A DNA stretch of 64,000 bases, from assembly GCF_004208415.1 (NCBI RefSeq), contig NZ_CP035758.1, positions 248,001-312,000 on the forward strand, read 5' to 3'. A program made the translations under genes and the position numbers. Origin of the DNA: Ktedonosporobacter rubrisoli (GTDB lineage Bacteria; Chloroflexota; Ktedonobacteria; Ktedonobacterales; Ktedonobacteraceae). Positions 1-8,300 of this stretch are shown in pieces (positions within the stretch are counted from its first letter, which is position 1; every line of letters starts with the position of its first letter). Under the pieces are notes generated by a model. It made no database searches. It was not told where the DNA came from and worked only from the letters and a program-made list of their open reading frames with translations.

Positions 1-593
1 TGGATCAGGATCACCCTGCTCTGGCTCAATTAGTAGGGCACGGAACGATGTTTGCAAAGGGCAATAATCAGGGGCTCTTTGCCCAACGCAACAGCCATGC
101 GCATATCCGCGTCTATGCAGGTATGCGCATCCCCGAAGGCTGGGAAACCAAAGCCGGCTTTGATGCCTCTAATCCTCATACTGCGCGAAAGTGGCTCTTC
201 GATCGGTTTGCTGATTGGGATCAGAGCTTGCAAGCATTGATCCTGGAATCCAATGATCACTTTGTGGTCAGGCCGCTATATATGCTTCCTGTTGGTCATC
301 GCTGGAATTTCCATCCGGGGGTGACCTTGCTAGGCGATGCCGCTCATCTGATGTCGCCATTCTCTGGCGAAGGTGCGAATCTAGCTATGCTTGATGCAGC
401 AGACCTTGCCAACGCTATCAGTACCCACAGCACGCTTGAGGAGGCTGTGCGCACATATGAAGAAACGATGTTCCCACGAGCTGAAGACGCTGCCCGCGGA
501 GCCTATCAAGGTGTGAATAGGGCTGTTGCGCCCGATGCCCCCGCCCACAAGCTGGTCCTTTCCAAGGCTCAAGGGTCAGAGCAGGCCGGGTAA
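1..593 (+). CDS. FAD-dependent monooxygenase, C-terminal part (cut by window start)
   Basis: The frame is open from base 3, so the start lies upstream and only about 196 C-terminal residues are visible. The motif GDAAHLMSPFSGEGAN is the GD box that contacts the FAD ribityl chain in group A (PHBH/TetX-like) flavin monooxygenases. The upstream stretch VGHGTMFAKGNNQG is of the kind seen in TetX-like proteins. Such enzymes hydroxylate aromatic or polyketide substrates with NAD(P)H and oxygen in the cytoplasm; the substrate cannot be told. An alpha/beta hydrolase follows 62 bases later and may be co-transcribed. The family is clear, the TetX-like subgroup only likely. Confidence 0.85.
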   Translation, partial: DQDHPALAQLVGHGTMFAKGNNQGLFAQRNSHAHIRVYAGMRIPEGWETKAGFDASNPHTARKWLFDRFADWDQSLQALILESNDHFVVRPLYMLPVGHRWNFHPGVTLLGDAAHLMSPFSGEGANLAMLDAADLANAISTHSTLEEAVRTYEETMFPRAEDAARGAYQGVNRAVAPDAPAHKLVLSKAQGSEQAG

Positions 594-655
594 CTGCAGG
601 TTTCACATTTGTCCTATACTCAAACATATGCCTATTCTATGCTAAGGAGTAATCT

Positions 656-1408
656 ATGAATCCGGTACCTTCTTCTACTCTCCTAACGCGCCAGGAAGCT
701 TTATTCGACGATTTGAGCATACGTATTGACGAAAGGGGAAGCGGGCAACCTATCCTCATCTTGCATGGGGCCGCCGGTCCGCGCAGTGTCTCCGAGCTGG
801 CTGAAGCTTTAGCGCCCCAGGCACGCGTTCTCGTTCCAACTCACCCCGGATTTGAGAGTGAGCCGCGTCCCGCGTGGTTCAATAGCGTTGGCGACCTAGC
901 ATTCACTTACCTTGATCTTCTTGAACGGCTGGACCTGCACGATGTTGTCGTCATCGGCCTCTCCTTCGGTGGCTGGATTGCTGCTGAGCTAGCCGTACTC
1001 AATACGACCCGCCTGAGCGGCCTGATTTTGATAGATGCAGCGGGTATTCAGGTTGACGGACACTCGATCAATCTACCACACCCTCCAGGTTCAGGTCAGG
1101 CTCCGAACCCTGACAGCATACCTGTGAGTATCCAGGCGATTCGCGCCTATATGGGACCAGACGGGCTGTACAATCCTAAGTTACGCCGCCGTTTGGGGCG
1201 TGTGCGGATTCCTGTCTTATGCCTCTGGGGCGAAAACGATCCTATTGTAACTCCTGACTATGGGCGGGCCTATGCTCAAGCGTTTCCTGACGCCCGCTTC
1301 GAACTCATTCCAGAAGCGGGCCATCTTCCGCAGGTCGATCAGCCAGAGCGCTCGTTCTCCATCGTAAAGGCGTTCGTGGATAGTCTTGCCGGCCCGGAAC
1401 CAGAATAA
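656..1408 (+). CDS. alpha/beta fold hydrolase
   Basis: This 250-residue cytoplasmic protein has the alpha/beta hydrolase layout. HGAAGP forms the oxyanion region, GLSFGG is the nucleophile elbow with the catalytic Ser, GENDPI carries the likely acid, and AGHLPQ holds the catalytic His near the C-terminus. Its length fits a lid-containing hydrolase of the esterase, C-C hydrolase or haloperoxidase type. AAGGAGT lies just upstream of the ATG, which fixes the start. It follows the flavin monooxygenase on the same strand, so both may act on one oxidised substrate; that link is inference. Substrate unknown. Confidence 0.88.
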   Translation: MNPVPSSTLLTRQEALFDDLSIRIDERGSGQPILILHGAAGPRSVSELAEALAPQARVLVPTHPGFESEPRPAWFNSVGDLAFTYLDLLERLDLHDVVVIGLSFGGWIAAELAVLNTTRLSGLILIDAAGIQVDGHSINLPHPPGSGQAPNPDSIPVSIQAIRAYMGPDGLYNPKLRRRLGRVRIPVLCLWGENDPIVTPDYGRAYAQAFPDARFELIPEAGHLPQVDQPERSFSIVKAFVDSLAGPEPE

Positions 1409-1634
1409 TAAATTCTGGCTCACACGCGCAATTAGTATCATTCGGAGGGATGAAGGCCAGTAAAATCGCGCGGGACGTTGTGAGGGTTGATGTTCTATCA
1501 CTGGTCGCCCCCTTCGAAGATGCTGTGAAGCGGCTTTCTTATCGGCTTGCCAGGGAGAAGGAGAACACTGGCTAACGCACTTATTATGCATACTCGGTCC
1601 CGAAAAAGGGCCCTCCATAAACAGGCAACTCTTT

Positions 1635-2288
1635 TTAGTCCTGTTCCATAAGCCCTTGTTGCCAAGCAAAGACTGCAGCCTGGGTTCGATCTTCCAGATG
1701 CAATTTGCTCAAGACATTGCTGATATATCCACGTACTGTTTTCTCGCTTAATACCAGCTTTTCTGCAATCGAGGCATTTGTGTATCCCTCGGCAAGTAAG
1801 TGCAAGACATCCAATTCTCGCGGGGTTAGCTCTGCAAATGCCGGTGGTAAGCGGCGTTTGGCGGCCCGCACTTCGGCGATCATGCGCGCAGCTACATTGG
1901 AGTGAAGCACGGTTTCACCACGCGCAGCCTTCCTGATACTCTCGGCCAGCCCCCTGGGCCGGATATCCTTTAAAAGATAGGAGAGCGCACCCGCTCGTAA
2001 CGCAGGAAAGATATACTCATCTTCAGCATAAGAAGTCAGAACCACTATCTGGGTTCGCGGACTTATCTTTTTCATCTGACGGGTTGCCTCCACACCATTC
2101 ATACCCGGCAAGATCAAGTCAAGCAGCACGACATCAGGAACAAGCTCTTCTACTAAAGGAAGCGCGACTTCTGCACTCTCTGCTTCCCCAACTACCTGTA
2201 AGTCGGGATGCATATCGAGCAGGGTGCGCACTCCTTGCCGCACGATAAGATGATCATCCACGATCAGGATAGTAATCGGCTCGCTCAT
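1635..2288 (-). CDS. NarL/FixJ-type response regulator (LuxR HTH)
   Basis: The 217-residue protein has an N-terminal receiver domain with the acidic pair in IVDDH and the phospho-acceptor Asp57 in VVLLDLILPG. The C-terminal LuxR helix-turn-helix spans about residues 150-212 (LTPRELDVLHLLAEGYTN). The start overlaps the end of the upstream histidine kinase by four bases (ATGA), showing translational coupling. The pair resembles LiaSR/NarXL-like systems and probably controls the ABC transporter encoded upstream in the same orientation. The inducing signal is not visible. Confidence 0.93.
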   Translation of the reverse strand: MSEPITILIVDDHLIVRQGVRTLLDMHPDLQVVGEAESAEVALPLVEELVPDVVLLDLILPGMNGVEATRQMKKISPRTQIVVLTSYAEDEYIFPALRAGALSYLLKDIRPRGLAESIRKAARGETVLHSNVAARMIAEVRAAKRRLPPAFAELTPRELDVLHLLAEGYTNASIAEKLVLSEKTVRGYISNVLSKLHLEDRTQAAVFAWQQGLMEQD

Positions 2289-3382
2289 GTCGTCGCCACC
2301 TGTCCCTTAGCTGTACTTTCTGCAACGGGGGAGATGGAGCAGCGTATAAGCATACTCGTTCCCTGCCCGTGCGCGCTCTGAATCAGGGTAGTTCCACCAA
2401 TTCGCTCAACGCGCTCGGAGATCGAGCGCAGGCCCAGGCCCGCACCTTGATTTCCAGAAACCTCAAATCCTTGCCCATTGTCTGATATGGAAAGGCTAAC
2501 TTGCTGCCCAGCTAATTTTAGCTTGATCCTTACTCTACTGGCCCGGCTATGGCGAGCGACATTAGATAAGCTTTCCTGAGCAACGCGCCAGAGCACCTCC
2601 TCTATAGGGAAAGGCAAGCAACAAGTTTCTGGCAGATCGACCTCGGCAGCGATCTTATTCTGACGGCTCCAGGTAGTGAGGTAGTCCTCTAAGGCCCTGG
2701 GGAGCCCTTTTATCTGCAGGTCAGCAGGACGTAGCGCGTGGATCAGCGCGCTTAACTCTTGTTGAATGTGATAGCTCAGTTCATCAGCTTCGCCCAGGTG
2801 CTCGCGGGCCGCCTCACGATCCTTTTCTAGTAGGGTGTGAGCCAGTTCTATTTGCACGGCAAGGGCAAAAACTTGCTGCTTGACACTATCATGTAAATCG
2901 CGCGCGAGGCGAGCGCGCTCCTCCAAACGGGCATTTTGTGCAACAAGCAGTTTTTGTTGAGCGAGATATCCAACGAGTTGCTCGGCCATCCGGTTCAAAT
3001 GGGTTTCAAGTTGGCCGAGCTCATCTTTAGTATAGACTTTGAGACGCCGTTCATACTGACCAGCCGCAAAACGGGTTGTCGCGGCAGTCATTGCACGCAG
3101 ACGGGAGATAAGCCCATATGTAGAGATAAACCCAAAGAGTGCGCCAAGCACGATCACAACTAGAAAAGCAAGGCCATTTAACTCTAACCACAGTATGTGT
3201 AGATCCGCGGCATTAGAAGGCCTGGCAGTCGTCGCCCCACTCACAATCTGAAACAACAATACAGCCCCTAGCGTCACCCAGATATATGATTGGGTCATAC
3301 GTATCTGCAATCCTCTCCAGGTAATAAAGGATTCTTCAGATCGTGCAGTCAAGTTCAAGCCTGAGCTCTCTTTTTTCTTCAT
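2285..3382 (-). CDS. sensor histidine kinase, HisKA_3 type
   Basis: This 365-residue membrane sensor has two transmembrane helices, at about residues 33-50 and 68-91, separated by only a short external loop. A HAMP linker follows (about 92-143), then the dimerisation helix with the phospho-acceptor His164 in LARDLHDSVKQQ. The N box of the ATPase domain reads VAQESLSNVARH, and GLGLRSISERV forms the ATP lid. The tiny external loop is typical of kinases that sense membrane or cell-envelope stress through a partner. It is coupled to the response regulator downstream and sits after the ABC genes. Confidence 0.93.
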   Translation of the reverse strand: MKKKESSGLNLTARSEESFITWRGLQIRMTQSYIWVTLGAVLLFQIVSGATTARPSNAADLHILWLELNGLAFLVVIVLGALFGFISTYGLISRLRAMTAATTRFAAGQYERRLKVYTKDELGQLETHLNRMAEQLVGYLAQQKLLVAQNARLEERARLARDLHDSVKQQVFALAVQIELAHTLLEKDREAAREHLGEADELSYHIQQELSALIHALRPADLQIKGLPRALEDYLTTWSRQNKIAAEVDLPETCCLPFPIEEVLWRVAQESLSNVARHSRASRVRIKLKLAGQQVSLSISDNGQGFEVSGNQGAGLGLRSISERVERIGGTTLIQSAHGQGTSMLIRCSISPVAESTAKGQVATT

Positions 3383-3425
3383 GGCGCACCTCTTTAAGTC
3401 TCAGGAACTTCCATCCTCTCCAGGC

Positions 3426-3527
3426 TTAGCGCTTTGAGCGCATCCGACACTGGCCGCCTGGTCGAGGCACCAGCACAAGAAACACCAGAATTCCCGCAAC
3501 GACGAGCATAAGGCTCTTTTTACTCAT
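3426..3527 (-). CDS. small predicted membrane peptide, 33 aa
   Basis: A short open frame starts with ATG behind GGGAGAAG at a good distance. It encodes a Lys-rich start (MSKKS), a hydrophobic stretch LMLVVAGILVFLVLVP and a basic tail, so it would be one membrane helix. It lies between the ABC permease and the histidine kinase on the same strand. Position and form suggest an accessory peptide of the transporter/sensor unit, but no family is recognised and chance cannot be excluded. Confidence 0.45.
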   Translation of the reverse strand: MSKKSLMLVVAGILVFLVLVPRPGGQCRMRSKR

Positions 3528-3756
3528 ATTCTTCTCCCTTTACGCCTGGCTTGCTTTACGCTATTTTACTTCAAAAGAGTCATATCCTACCCTATCGGGA
3601 TGAGAGAAAAGGAAAGCAGAAGATAGCTGCTTTCTCCCGCTTTGCCTCATCGATATGGAAGGCAAGTCATAGACAGCTGCCATCTTTGCATTTCTTCCTT
3701 AGTATATACAGATCTTACCTATTTTGCCTACTCTATTGCCACTTGCTTGCCCTGAT

Positions 3757-5091
3757 CTAAAGAGAGCGCAAGGCCTCGATAGGATCAAGCCTGGCCGCAC
3801 GCGCCGCAGGATAGAAGCCAAAAATGATCCCGATAGCTGACGATATGGCGAATGGCATGAGCACTACAGTTGGTGTGATGACAAAGGGCAATTGTAGGAG
3901 GCTGGTAATTCCATAGCCGATCAGTGTGCCAAAGAGCAGCCCGATCAGGCCTCCTAGCAGGCTCAGAATCAGGGCCTCGATCAGAAACTGATTGCGAATA
4001 TCCTGCCGTTGGGCTCCTAACGAGAGCCTGACGCCGATCTCGCGCGTTCGCTCGGTAACCGAGACAATCATCATATTCATAATTCCCACGCCACCTACGG
4101 TCAGCGAGATGCTGGCAACGCCCACCAGCAAGGCAGTCAGAATACTAGTAAACTGGCTGGCAACCTCCAGTAATTGAACGGAGTTAGTAAGGTGAAAGTC
4201 ATTGTCTTGCCCTATTTTGATGTGATGGCGCTGCGCCAGCAACTCAGTAATTGCCTGCTGAGCGATATCAATATTGCTGGCATCATCGACCTGCACCATA
4301 ATCTGATCGACATAGCTAGTATTTTTAAGGCGATACTGCATGGCCTCTATGGGTACAAAGACGAGATCATCAGTACTTGTTCCACCTCCTTCCGCGTGTA
4401 AGATCCCGCTCACCCGAAAAATCTGATCGCGAATGCGGATATTCTTTCCGATTGGATCAACGCCAGAAGTGGTAAAGAGTTGATGATAGACGGTATCCCC
4501 TAGAAGCGCTACGGCACGGGCGCTGCTATCGTCAGCGGAAGTAAACCAGGCGCCCTCTACCAATTGCCAACCTTGCATCTGCGGGTAGCCGGCGCTCACC
4601 CCTTCAATGGAAGTGCTCCAGTTCTGGTTTGCATAGATAACTTGTTCTTTGGTCGAGCTCATGGCGTCGGCTTCAGTGACATGAGGCAGCGTGGCCATCG
4701 CCTGTGTGTCTGCCAGAGTAAGCGAAGGTGTTGCAGGGGCAGTGCTGGAACCATTCCCTTTCTTTGCCTCAGTATCGGGTCCCGGAGCAATCGTAACTGT
4801 ATTTGTCCCCATTTCGTTGATGGTGTTGGTGATCTTTGCCCCCACACCTCCAGTTAACAGCATCGCCGCGATCACGGCAGCAACCCCAATGAAGATCCCC
4901 AGGGTTGTCAGCAGCGAGCGAAGCCGATTAGCCCACAACGCCTGGAAGGCAATTACAATATTGGTCAAGAGCTTGCCGGTCCGGTCAAAATCCTGCCGCT
5001 TGAGCGGAGCCAGCAGACCTGGGTACCGCTGTGACGATCCCGCAGCCTCTGCCGAAGCCGTGGGATCGCGTAATCCAGCGCTTGTATCCAT
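3757..5091 (-). CDS. MacB/FtsX-type ABC transporter permease
   Basis: The 444-residue protein has an N-terminal helix (SLLTTLGIFIGVAAVIAAML), a long external MacB-type periplasmic core domain (about residues 80-310) and three C-terminal helices of the FtsX domain (about 320-430) ending in PAARAARLDPIEALRSL. That is the four-helix plan of type VII (mechanotransmission) ABC exporters, which export peptides, macrolides or lipoproteins, or sense envelope stress. The matching ATPase lies directly upstream on the same strand and a two-component system downstream, as in bacitracin/LiaRS-like detoxification modules. Substrate not determinable. Confidence 0.93.
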   Translation of the reverse strand: MDTSAGLRDPTASAEAAGSSQRYPGLLAPLKRQDFDRTGKLLTNIVIAFQALWANRLRSLLTTLGIFIGVAAVIAAMLLTGGVGAKITNTINEMGTNTVTIAPGPDTEAKKGNGSSTAPATPSLTLADTQAMATLPHVTEADAMSSTKEQVIYANQNWSTSIEGVSAGYPQMQGWQLVEGAWFTSADDSSARAVALLGDTVYHQLFTTSGVDPIGKNIRIRDQIFRVSGILHAEGGGTSTDDLVFVPIEAMQYRLKNTSYVDQIMVQVDDASNIDIAQQAITELLAQRHHIKIGQDNDFHLTNSVQLLEVASQFTSILTALLVGVASISLTVGGVGIMNMMIVSVTERTREIGVRLSLGAQRQDIRNQFLIEALILSLLGGLIGLLFGTLIGYGITSLLQLPFVITPTVVLMPFAISSAIGIIFGFYPAARAARLDPIEALRSL

Positions 5092-5223
5092 TGACCACTT
5101 CCTTCTCTAAATCAATTGCAAATTTAGCTTGACATCCTGACGTTTCAGGCGTAGCTTCTGGCGGATAGTAGAGCGTTTCTACCATATGTCGGCTAGACAG
5201 GCAGTAAAAACCAGCCTATGCCT

Positions 5224-6045
5224 TCAATCGTCCTCATCAGGCGGCTGCTCGGCCAGGGCTGCCCATTCGGCCTGCGCATCGCGAGGGTCAGGAACTGGTT
5301 CATCTCTAATCAAGTGACCGTCACGAAAAACGATACGACGGCTGGCATGAGCAGCAATATCGGGTTCATGCGTTACCAGCACAATCGTGAGGCCTTGCCG
5401 GTGTAAAGCCTGCAGAATCGCCATGATCTCAACGCTTGTGCGGCTATCCAGGTTGCCAGTTGGCTCATCGGCCAGTAAGAGCTGAGGAGAATTAACCAGC
5501 GCACGAGCAATGGCGACACGCTGTTGTTGGCCGCCCGAAAGCTGGGCCGGCTTGTGATCCAACCGATCTCCCAAACCTACGAGTTGAAGGGCTTGCCTTG
5601 CTCTCAGCTCTCGTTGTTGCCTGCTCAGACCCGCATAGATCATGGGCAATTCAACATTGCGCAAGGCATTGGCACGATTCAGCAGGTTAAACCCCTGGAA
5701 GACAAAGCCGATCAAGCGGTTACGTGCGCGCGCTAATTGTTTCGCAGGCAGTCGGCTGACCTGATAGCCGGCCAGGCAGTAGGAACCCTGGCTGGGATGA
5801 TCCAAGCAACCCAGAATATTCATAAATGTGCTCTTGCCTGATCCAGATGGTCCCCTGACTGCGACAAATTCGCCCTGGCTGATTTCCACAGAGATGCCTC
5901 GCAGGGCATGCACCCGCGCCGTTCCCAGATCATATATTTTATGTACCTGATGCATGACAATTAGCGGCTGTTCCTGGCTATCAGCATTTACAACCATAGG
6001 AATAGTTGAGTCCAGGCTATGCTCAGGCTGTCCCGGCGCGTCCAT
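5224..6045 (-). CDS. ABC transporter ATP-binding protein, MacB/LolD family
   Basis: The ATPase contains Walker A GPSGSGKST (Lys71), the Q loop (FVFQGFNLL), the signature LSGGQQQR, Walker B LLLADEPTGNLD and the switch His in VTHEPD. This is the LolD/MacB-type subunit that pairs with the FtsX-domain permease downstream. The longest frame begins at 6093 without a ribosome site. AGGAGAG precedes the ATG at 6045, so that start, giving 273 residues, is preferred. The first 30 residues form a nonconserved-looking N-terminal extension. Confidence 0.92.
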   Translation of the reverse strand: MDAPGQPEHSLDSTIPMVVNADSQEQPLIVMHQVHKIYDLGTARVHALRGISVEISQGEFVAVRGPSGSGKSTFMNILGCLDHPSQGSYCLAGYQVSRLPAKQLARARNRLIGFVFQGFNLLNRANALRNVELPMIYAGLSRQQRELRARQALQLVGLGDRLDHKPAQLSGGQQQRVAIARALVNSPQLLLADEPTGNLDSRTSVEIMAILQALHRQGLTIVLVTHEPDIAAHASRRIVFRDGHLIRDEPVPDPRDAQAEWAALAEQPPDEDD

Positions 6046-6192
6046 GTTGCTATTCGCTCTCCTCTCGTATTTCCTACAGAGCCTGGCTAGCATGAAAGGG
6101 CTTCAGCAAAGCCATAGTTTTCATAACAGAAGAGCTGAGCAAGATGCTAGCATTTTTTCATGACGACAGCTCATCGGCCCTACAATACGGTT

Positions 6193-6336
6193 TTAACGAT
6201 GCCCCATAAAGATTTTGCCAATATCATCTATGCCGCAGCTACTCACCACGAGGATCACACCGAGCATTAAAAGGGCAAACATGAGTACGCTCCAATACTT
6301 GTTGAGCATGTACATCCAGAATAGCTTGTGTTTCAT
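6193..6336 (-). CDS. small predicted membrane peptide, 47 aa
   Basis: A 47-codon frame starts at an ATG preceded by AAAGGAG. It has a basic start (MKHK), a tryptophan/tyrosine-rich interface (LFWMYMLNKYW), one hydrophobic helix (VLMFALLMLGVILVV) followed by SSCG, and a short polar tail. It is the first gene of the putative ABC/two-component operon and lies 147 bases before the ATPase start. The strong ribosome site and protein-like composition argue for a real gene. It could be an accessory, sensor or self-immunity peptide; no family is recognised. Confidence 0.55.
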   Translation of the reverse strand: MKHKLFWMYMLNKYWSVLMFALLMLGVILVVSSCGIDDIGKIFMGHR

Positions 6337-6483
6337 GAGGTTTGTGACTCCTTTCATTCTCACAGCCCAGAAAGAGGCTAAATTTCTTCCTTCTTACAAC
6401 CGCGCCTTCTGGAGAGGCTCTTGACTTCTTGCCGGCTTTGAGGGCTGTTTTCTGCTGCCAGTATAGCTCTTTGTGGAGAGAGA

Positions 6484-6505
6484 ATTGTACCGTCAGGAGA
6501 CGGTA
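6484..6505 (-). promoter_or_regulatory. inverted repeat TACCGTC-N4-GACGGTA with -10-like TACAAT
   Basis: A perfect 7+7 inverted repeat occupies 6488-6505, and on the minus strand it runs into TACAAT (6489-6484), a -10-like hexamer pointing at the small-peptide/ABC/two-component operon. No good -35 is visible. Nearly the same arms occur at 25074-25089 with a 2-base spacer, inside a consensus promoter. Repressor binding of the TetR sort is inferred. Confidence 0.45.
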
Positions 6506-6592
6506 GTATATGCGACAGATATCGGTGTTTTTTGGAAGCCTGCTAGATCTCAATTACCTGGTCCTCAAGCCATCATGCCTCGATCCCTCTAT

Positions 6593-6624
6593 TTGACAAT
6601 CGTTCATCAATATGCTAGCATATT
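6593..6624 (+). promoter_or_regulatory. promoter with 16-bp palindrome upstream of RHH gene
   Basis: TTGACA at 6593-6598 is followed after 17 bases by TAGCAT (6616-6621, four of six matches to the -10 consensus). The perfect palindrome AATATGCTAGCATATT at 6609-6624 covers the -10. It lies about 95 bases upstream of a ribbon-helix-helix gene, and such proteins often repress their own promoter by binding palindromes. Autoregulation is inference. Confidence 0.5.
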
Positions 6625-6716
6625 AGTATATTCATAAATTTATTTGCCAATATATTATCGATCTTGCTTTATCTCGGCCATGGTAAAGTACTCACTGGAA
6701 AAGGAAGAAGTGGAAC

Positions 6717-6899
6717 ATGCCACCTGAAAAGCAGAATAAGAAACAACAGTTTAGCGTGTACTTGCCGCCAGAGCTTATTCGTGAGGTGAAGCACGCGGCG
6801 GTTGATCATAATATGTCATTGTCAGCCTTCATCGAGCAGCTGATCCGAACGCATCTTCAACAACGATCAACTGCTTTACAGAACGAGGAAAAAGGATAA
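6717..6899 (+). CDS. ribbon-helix-helix (CopG/Arc-like) small regulator
   Basis: The 60-residue protein begins with a basic stretch, then a beta strand (QQFSVYLPPELIREVK) and two helices with SLSAFIEQLIRTHL. This is the CopG/MetJ/Arc fold, in which a strand from each monomer enters the DNA major groove. GGAAGAAG lies upstream of the ATG. The VOC-family gene starts only four bases after the stop, so the two form an operon. The palindrome at the -10 suggests self-repression. It could be an antitoxin-like protein, but the partner does not look like a toxin. Confidence 0.8.
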   Translation: MPPEKQNKKQQFSVYLPPELIREVKHAAVDHNMSLSAFIEQLIRTHLQQRSTALQNEEKG

Positions 6900-6903
6900 G
6901 TCT

Positions 6904-7791
6904 ATGGAAAACGATATCAATATTTTGAATCATGTGGGTCTGCTTGTCTCAGACGTTCACGCGGCTGTTGCTCGTTATGAGCAGCTCGGCTTTCAGTTTG
7001 CGCCCTTATCGCATGTCAAAGTCGCCTTTGAAGCGGGCTCTGAGCCTATCGACATTGGCTCAGGCAAACAGGATGCCATCTTTGAAAAGAACTTTCTGGA
7101 AATTGCCGGGGTCACAGAACCAGAAATCTGGAATAAGCTCAACAAGGCTCAGCGTGGCTACTTCGACATCGATGGCGCCCTCAAGCGCTATCAAGGGCTT
7201 CACATCCTCTACTTTGGTACAGATAATCTTGAAGCCGTTCATAAACGCCTCGTTACTCACGGCCTCTCTTCCTCCGCCATCGGGCACCTGAACCGCAAAG
7301 TTGAGACGCCAGTGGGAGAACAGATTTTGCACGCCAAGATGCTCCATACAGGCCAGGTCAGTATTGCCCAACACGAGAATCCGGAAGTACTGCTCCAGCC
7401 CCGGTATATGCACCATCGCAATGGAGCTAAATTGTTGACCGAATGTATCGTGTGTACTCCCGATCCAGCAGAACTAGCTGCAACCTATGCCCGTTTTACC
7501 TCCCATCATAGCCAGCAAAGGGATCAATTGCATATTGTCGATCTCGGTTTCTCACGCGTTGTGGTTGTCGCTCCAGACGATCTGGGCAAAGTTATTCCTG
7601 GCTGCACTCCGCCCTCACTACCCTTTCTCGCCGGCTTTACTGTCGCGACCGAGAATCTCGCGCAGACGCGTACGCTATTGGCAGGCAATACTATTCCTTT
7701 TCAAGAACATGATGGCCGCCTGCTCATCCAGCCCGAACACGCCTATGGCTGTGCTGTGCTTTTTGAGCAAGAGGGAGCGACGCGTCTCTAA
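6904..7791 (+). CDS. VOC-superfamily (glyoxalase/dioxygenase-like) protein, two modules
   Basis: The 295-residue protein starts ILNHVGLLVSDVHAAVARYEQLGF, typical of a vicinal-oxygen-chelate module. A second module begins near residue 178 (KLLTECIVCTPDPAELAATY). Proteins of this length with two betaalphabetabetabeta pairs include glyoxalase_3-like and bleomycin-type proteins. They bind a metal or sequester a hydrophobic ligand. His residues that could bind metal are present (NHVGL, HILYFG), but the chelating set cannot be assigned by eye. AAAGGAT precedes the ATG. It is coupled to the RHH regulator, which probably controls its expression. Confidence 0.75.
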   Translation: MENDINILNHVGLLVSDVHAAVARYEQLGFQFAPLSHVKVAFEAGSEPIDIGSGKQDAIFEKNFLEIAGVTEPEIWNKLNKAQRGYFDIDGALKRYQGLHILYFGTDNLEAVHKRLVTHGLSSSAIGHLNRKVETPVGEQILHAKMLHTGQVSIAQHENPEVLLQPRYMHHRNGAKLLTECIVCTPDPAELAATYARFTSHHSQQRDQLHIVDLGFSRVVVVAPDDLGKVIPGCTPPSLPFLAGFTVATENLAQTRTLLAGNTIPFQEHDGRLLIQPEHAYGCAVLFEQEGATRL

Positions 7792-8300
7792 GCTCACGTG
7801 AGTAAAAGTTCACCTGACAACAACAAAATAGGGAGATGTAATGAAACCAGGGAGTTCATCCCATCTCCCCATTCCTAACTATCTTGCAGGCCTTTGATGG
7901 AAAGCCGAAGCAGTTCAATATCTCACTTAACGAACCGGCTTCCCTGCTCGTCTCCTTAAGTTCACAAGAACTATAGATTTTACGCTTGCTAGCTGCTGAT
8001 ATGGAGCGGCAAGAAATCGCTGAGCATCTAGTATTCAGCCTCAATACAGTCAAAACCCATATGCAACGCCTCCACCAAAGGCTCCATGTAGCAATCGTTT
8101 GAGGCTGTCAAGATTGCACGCAGCCTTCACCACAATAACTGATTAACACATTTTCATTGCTTGCAGAAAACTTGTGCAGATTCACCCGCTAATCACCCTG
8201 TCAGGTGACGCGGCCTGTCTCCCATTAAAAGTATACTCTTAATATCAAGAAGATATAAAGACGTTCAAAAAAAGAAACCTTAAACAAAGGAGTTTTCTAT
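7792..8300. other. intergenic region holding the LuxR relic
   Basis: Apart from the pseudogene, the last 150 bases are AT-rich and lead to AAAGGAG before the monooxygenase gene at 8301. No other coding signal is seen. Confidence 0.6.
7845..8142 (+). pseudogene. decayed LAL/LuxR regulator, C-terminal HTH remnant
   Basis: A plus-strand frame from 7845 encodes the tail of a MalT-like LuxR regulator, with a leading GVHPISPFLTILQAFDGK-type segment. An in-frame TAG at 7974-7976 follows LVSLSSQEL, then ILRLLAADMERQEIAEHL and FSLNTVKTHMQRL, which is the LuxR recognition region. Near 8091-8096 one base is missing relative to the expected frame. After the shift, FEAVKIARSLHHNN continues to a TGA at 8140. 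The other ~800 residues of such a regulator are absent. Stop codon plus frameshift plus truncation make it a relic. Confidence 0.8.

Larger units (their letters stand above)
6337..6716. other. divergent intergenic region
   Basis: This 380-base AT-rich gap separates the minus-strand ABC operon from the plus-strand RHH/VOC pair. It holds the two regulatory elements listed separately (6484-6505 and 6593-6624). I see no further coding sequence. Confidence 0.6.
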
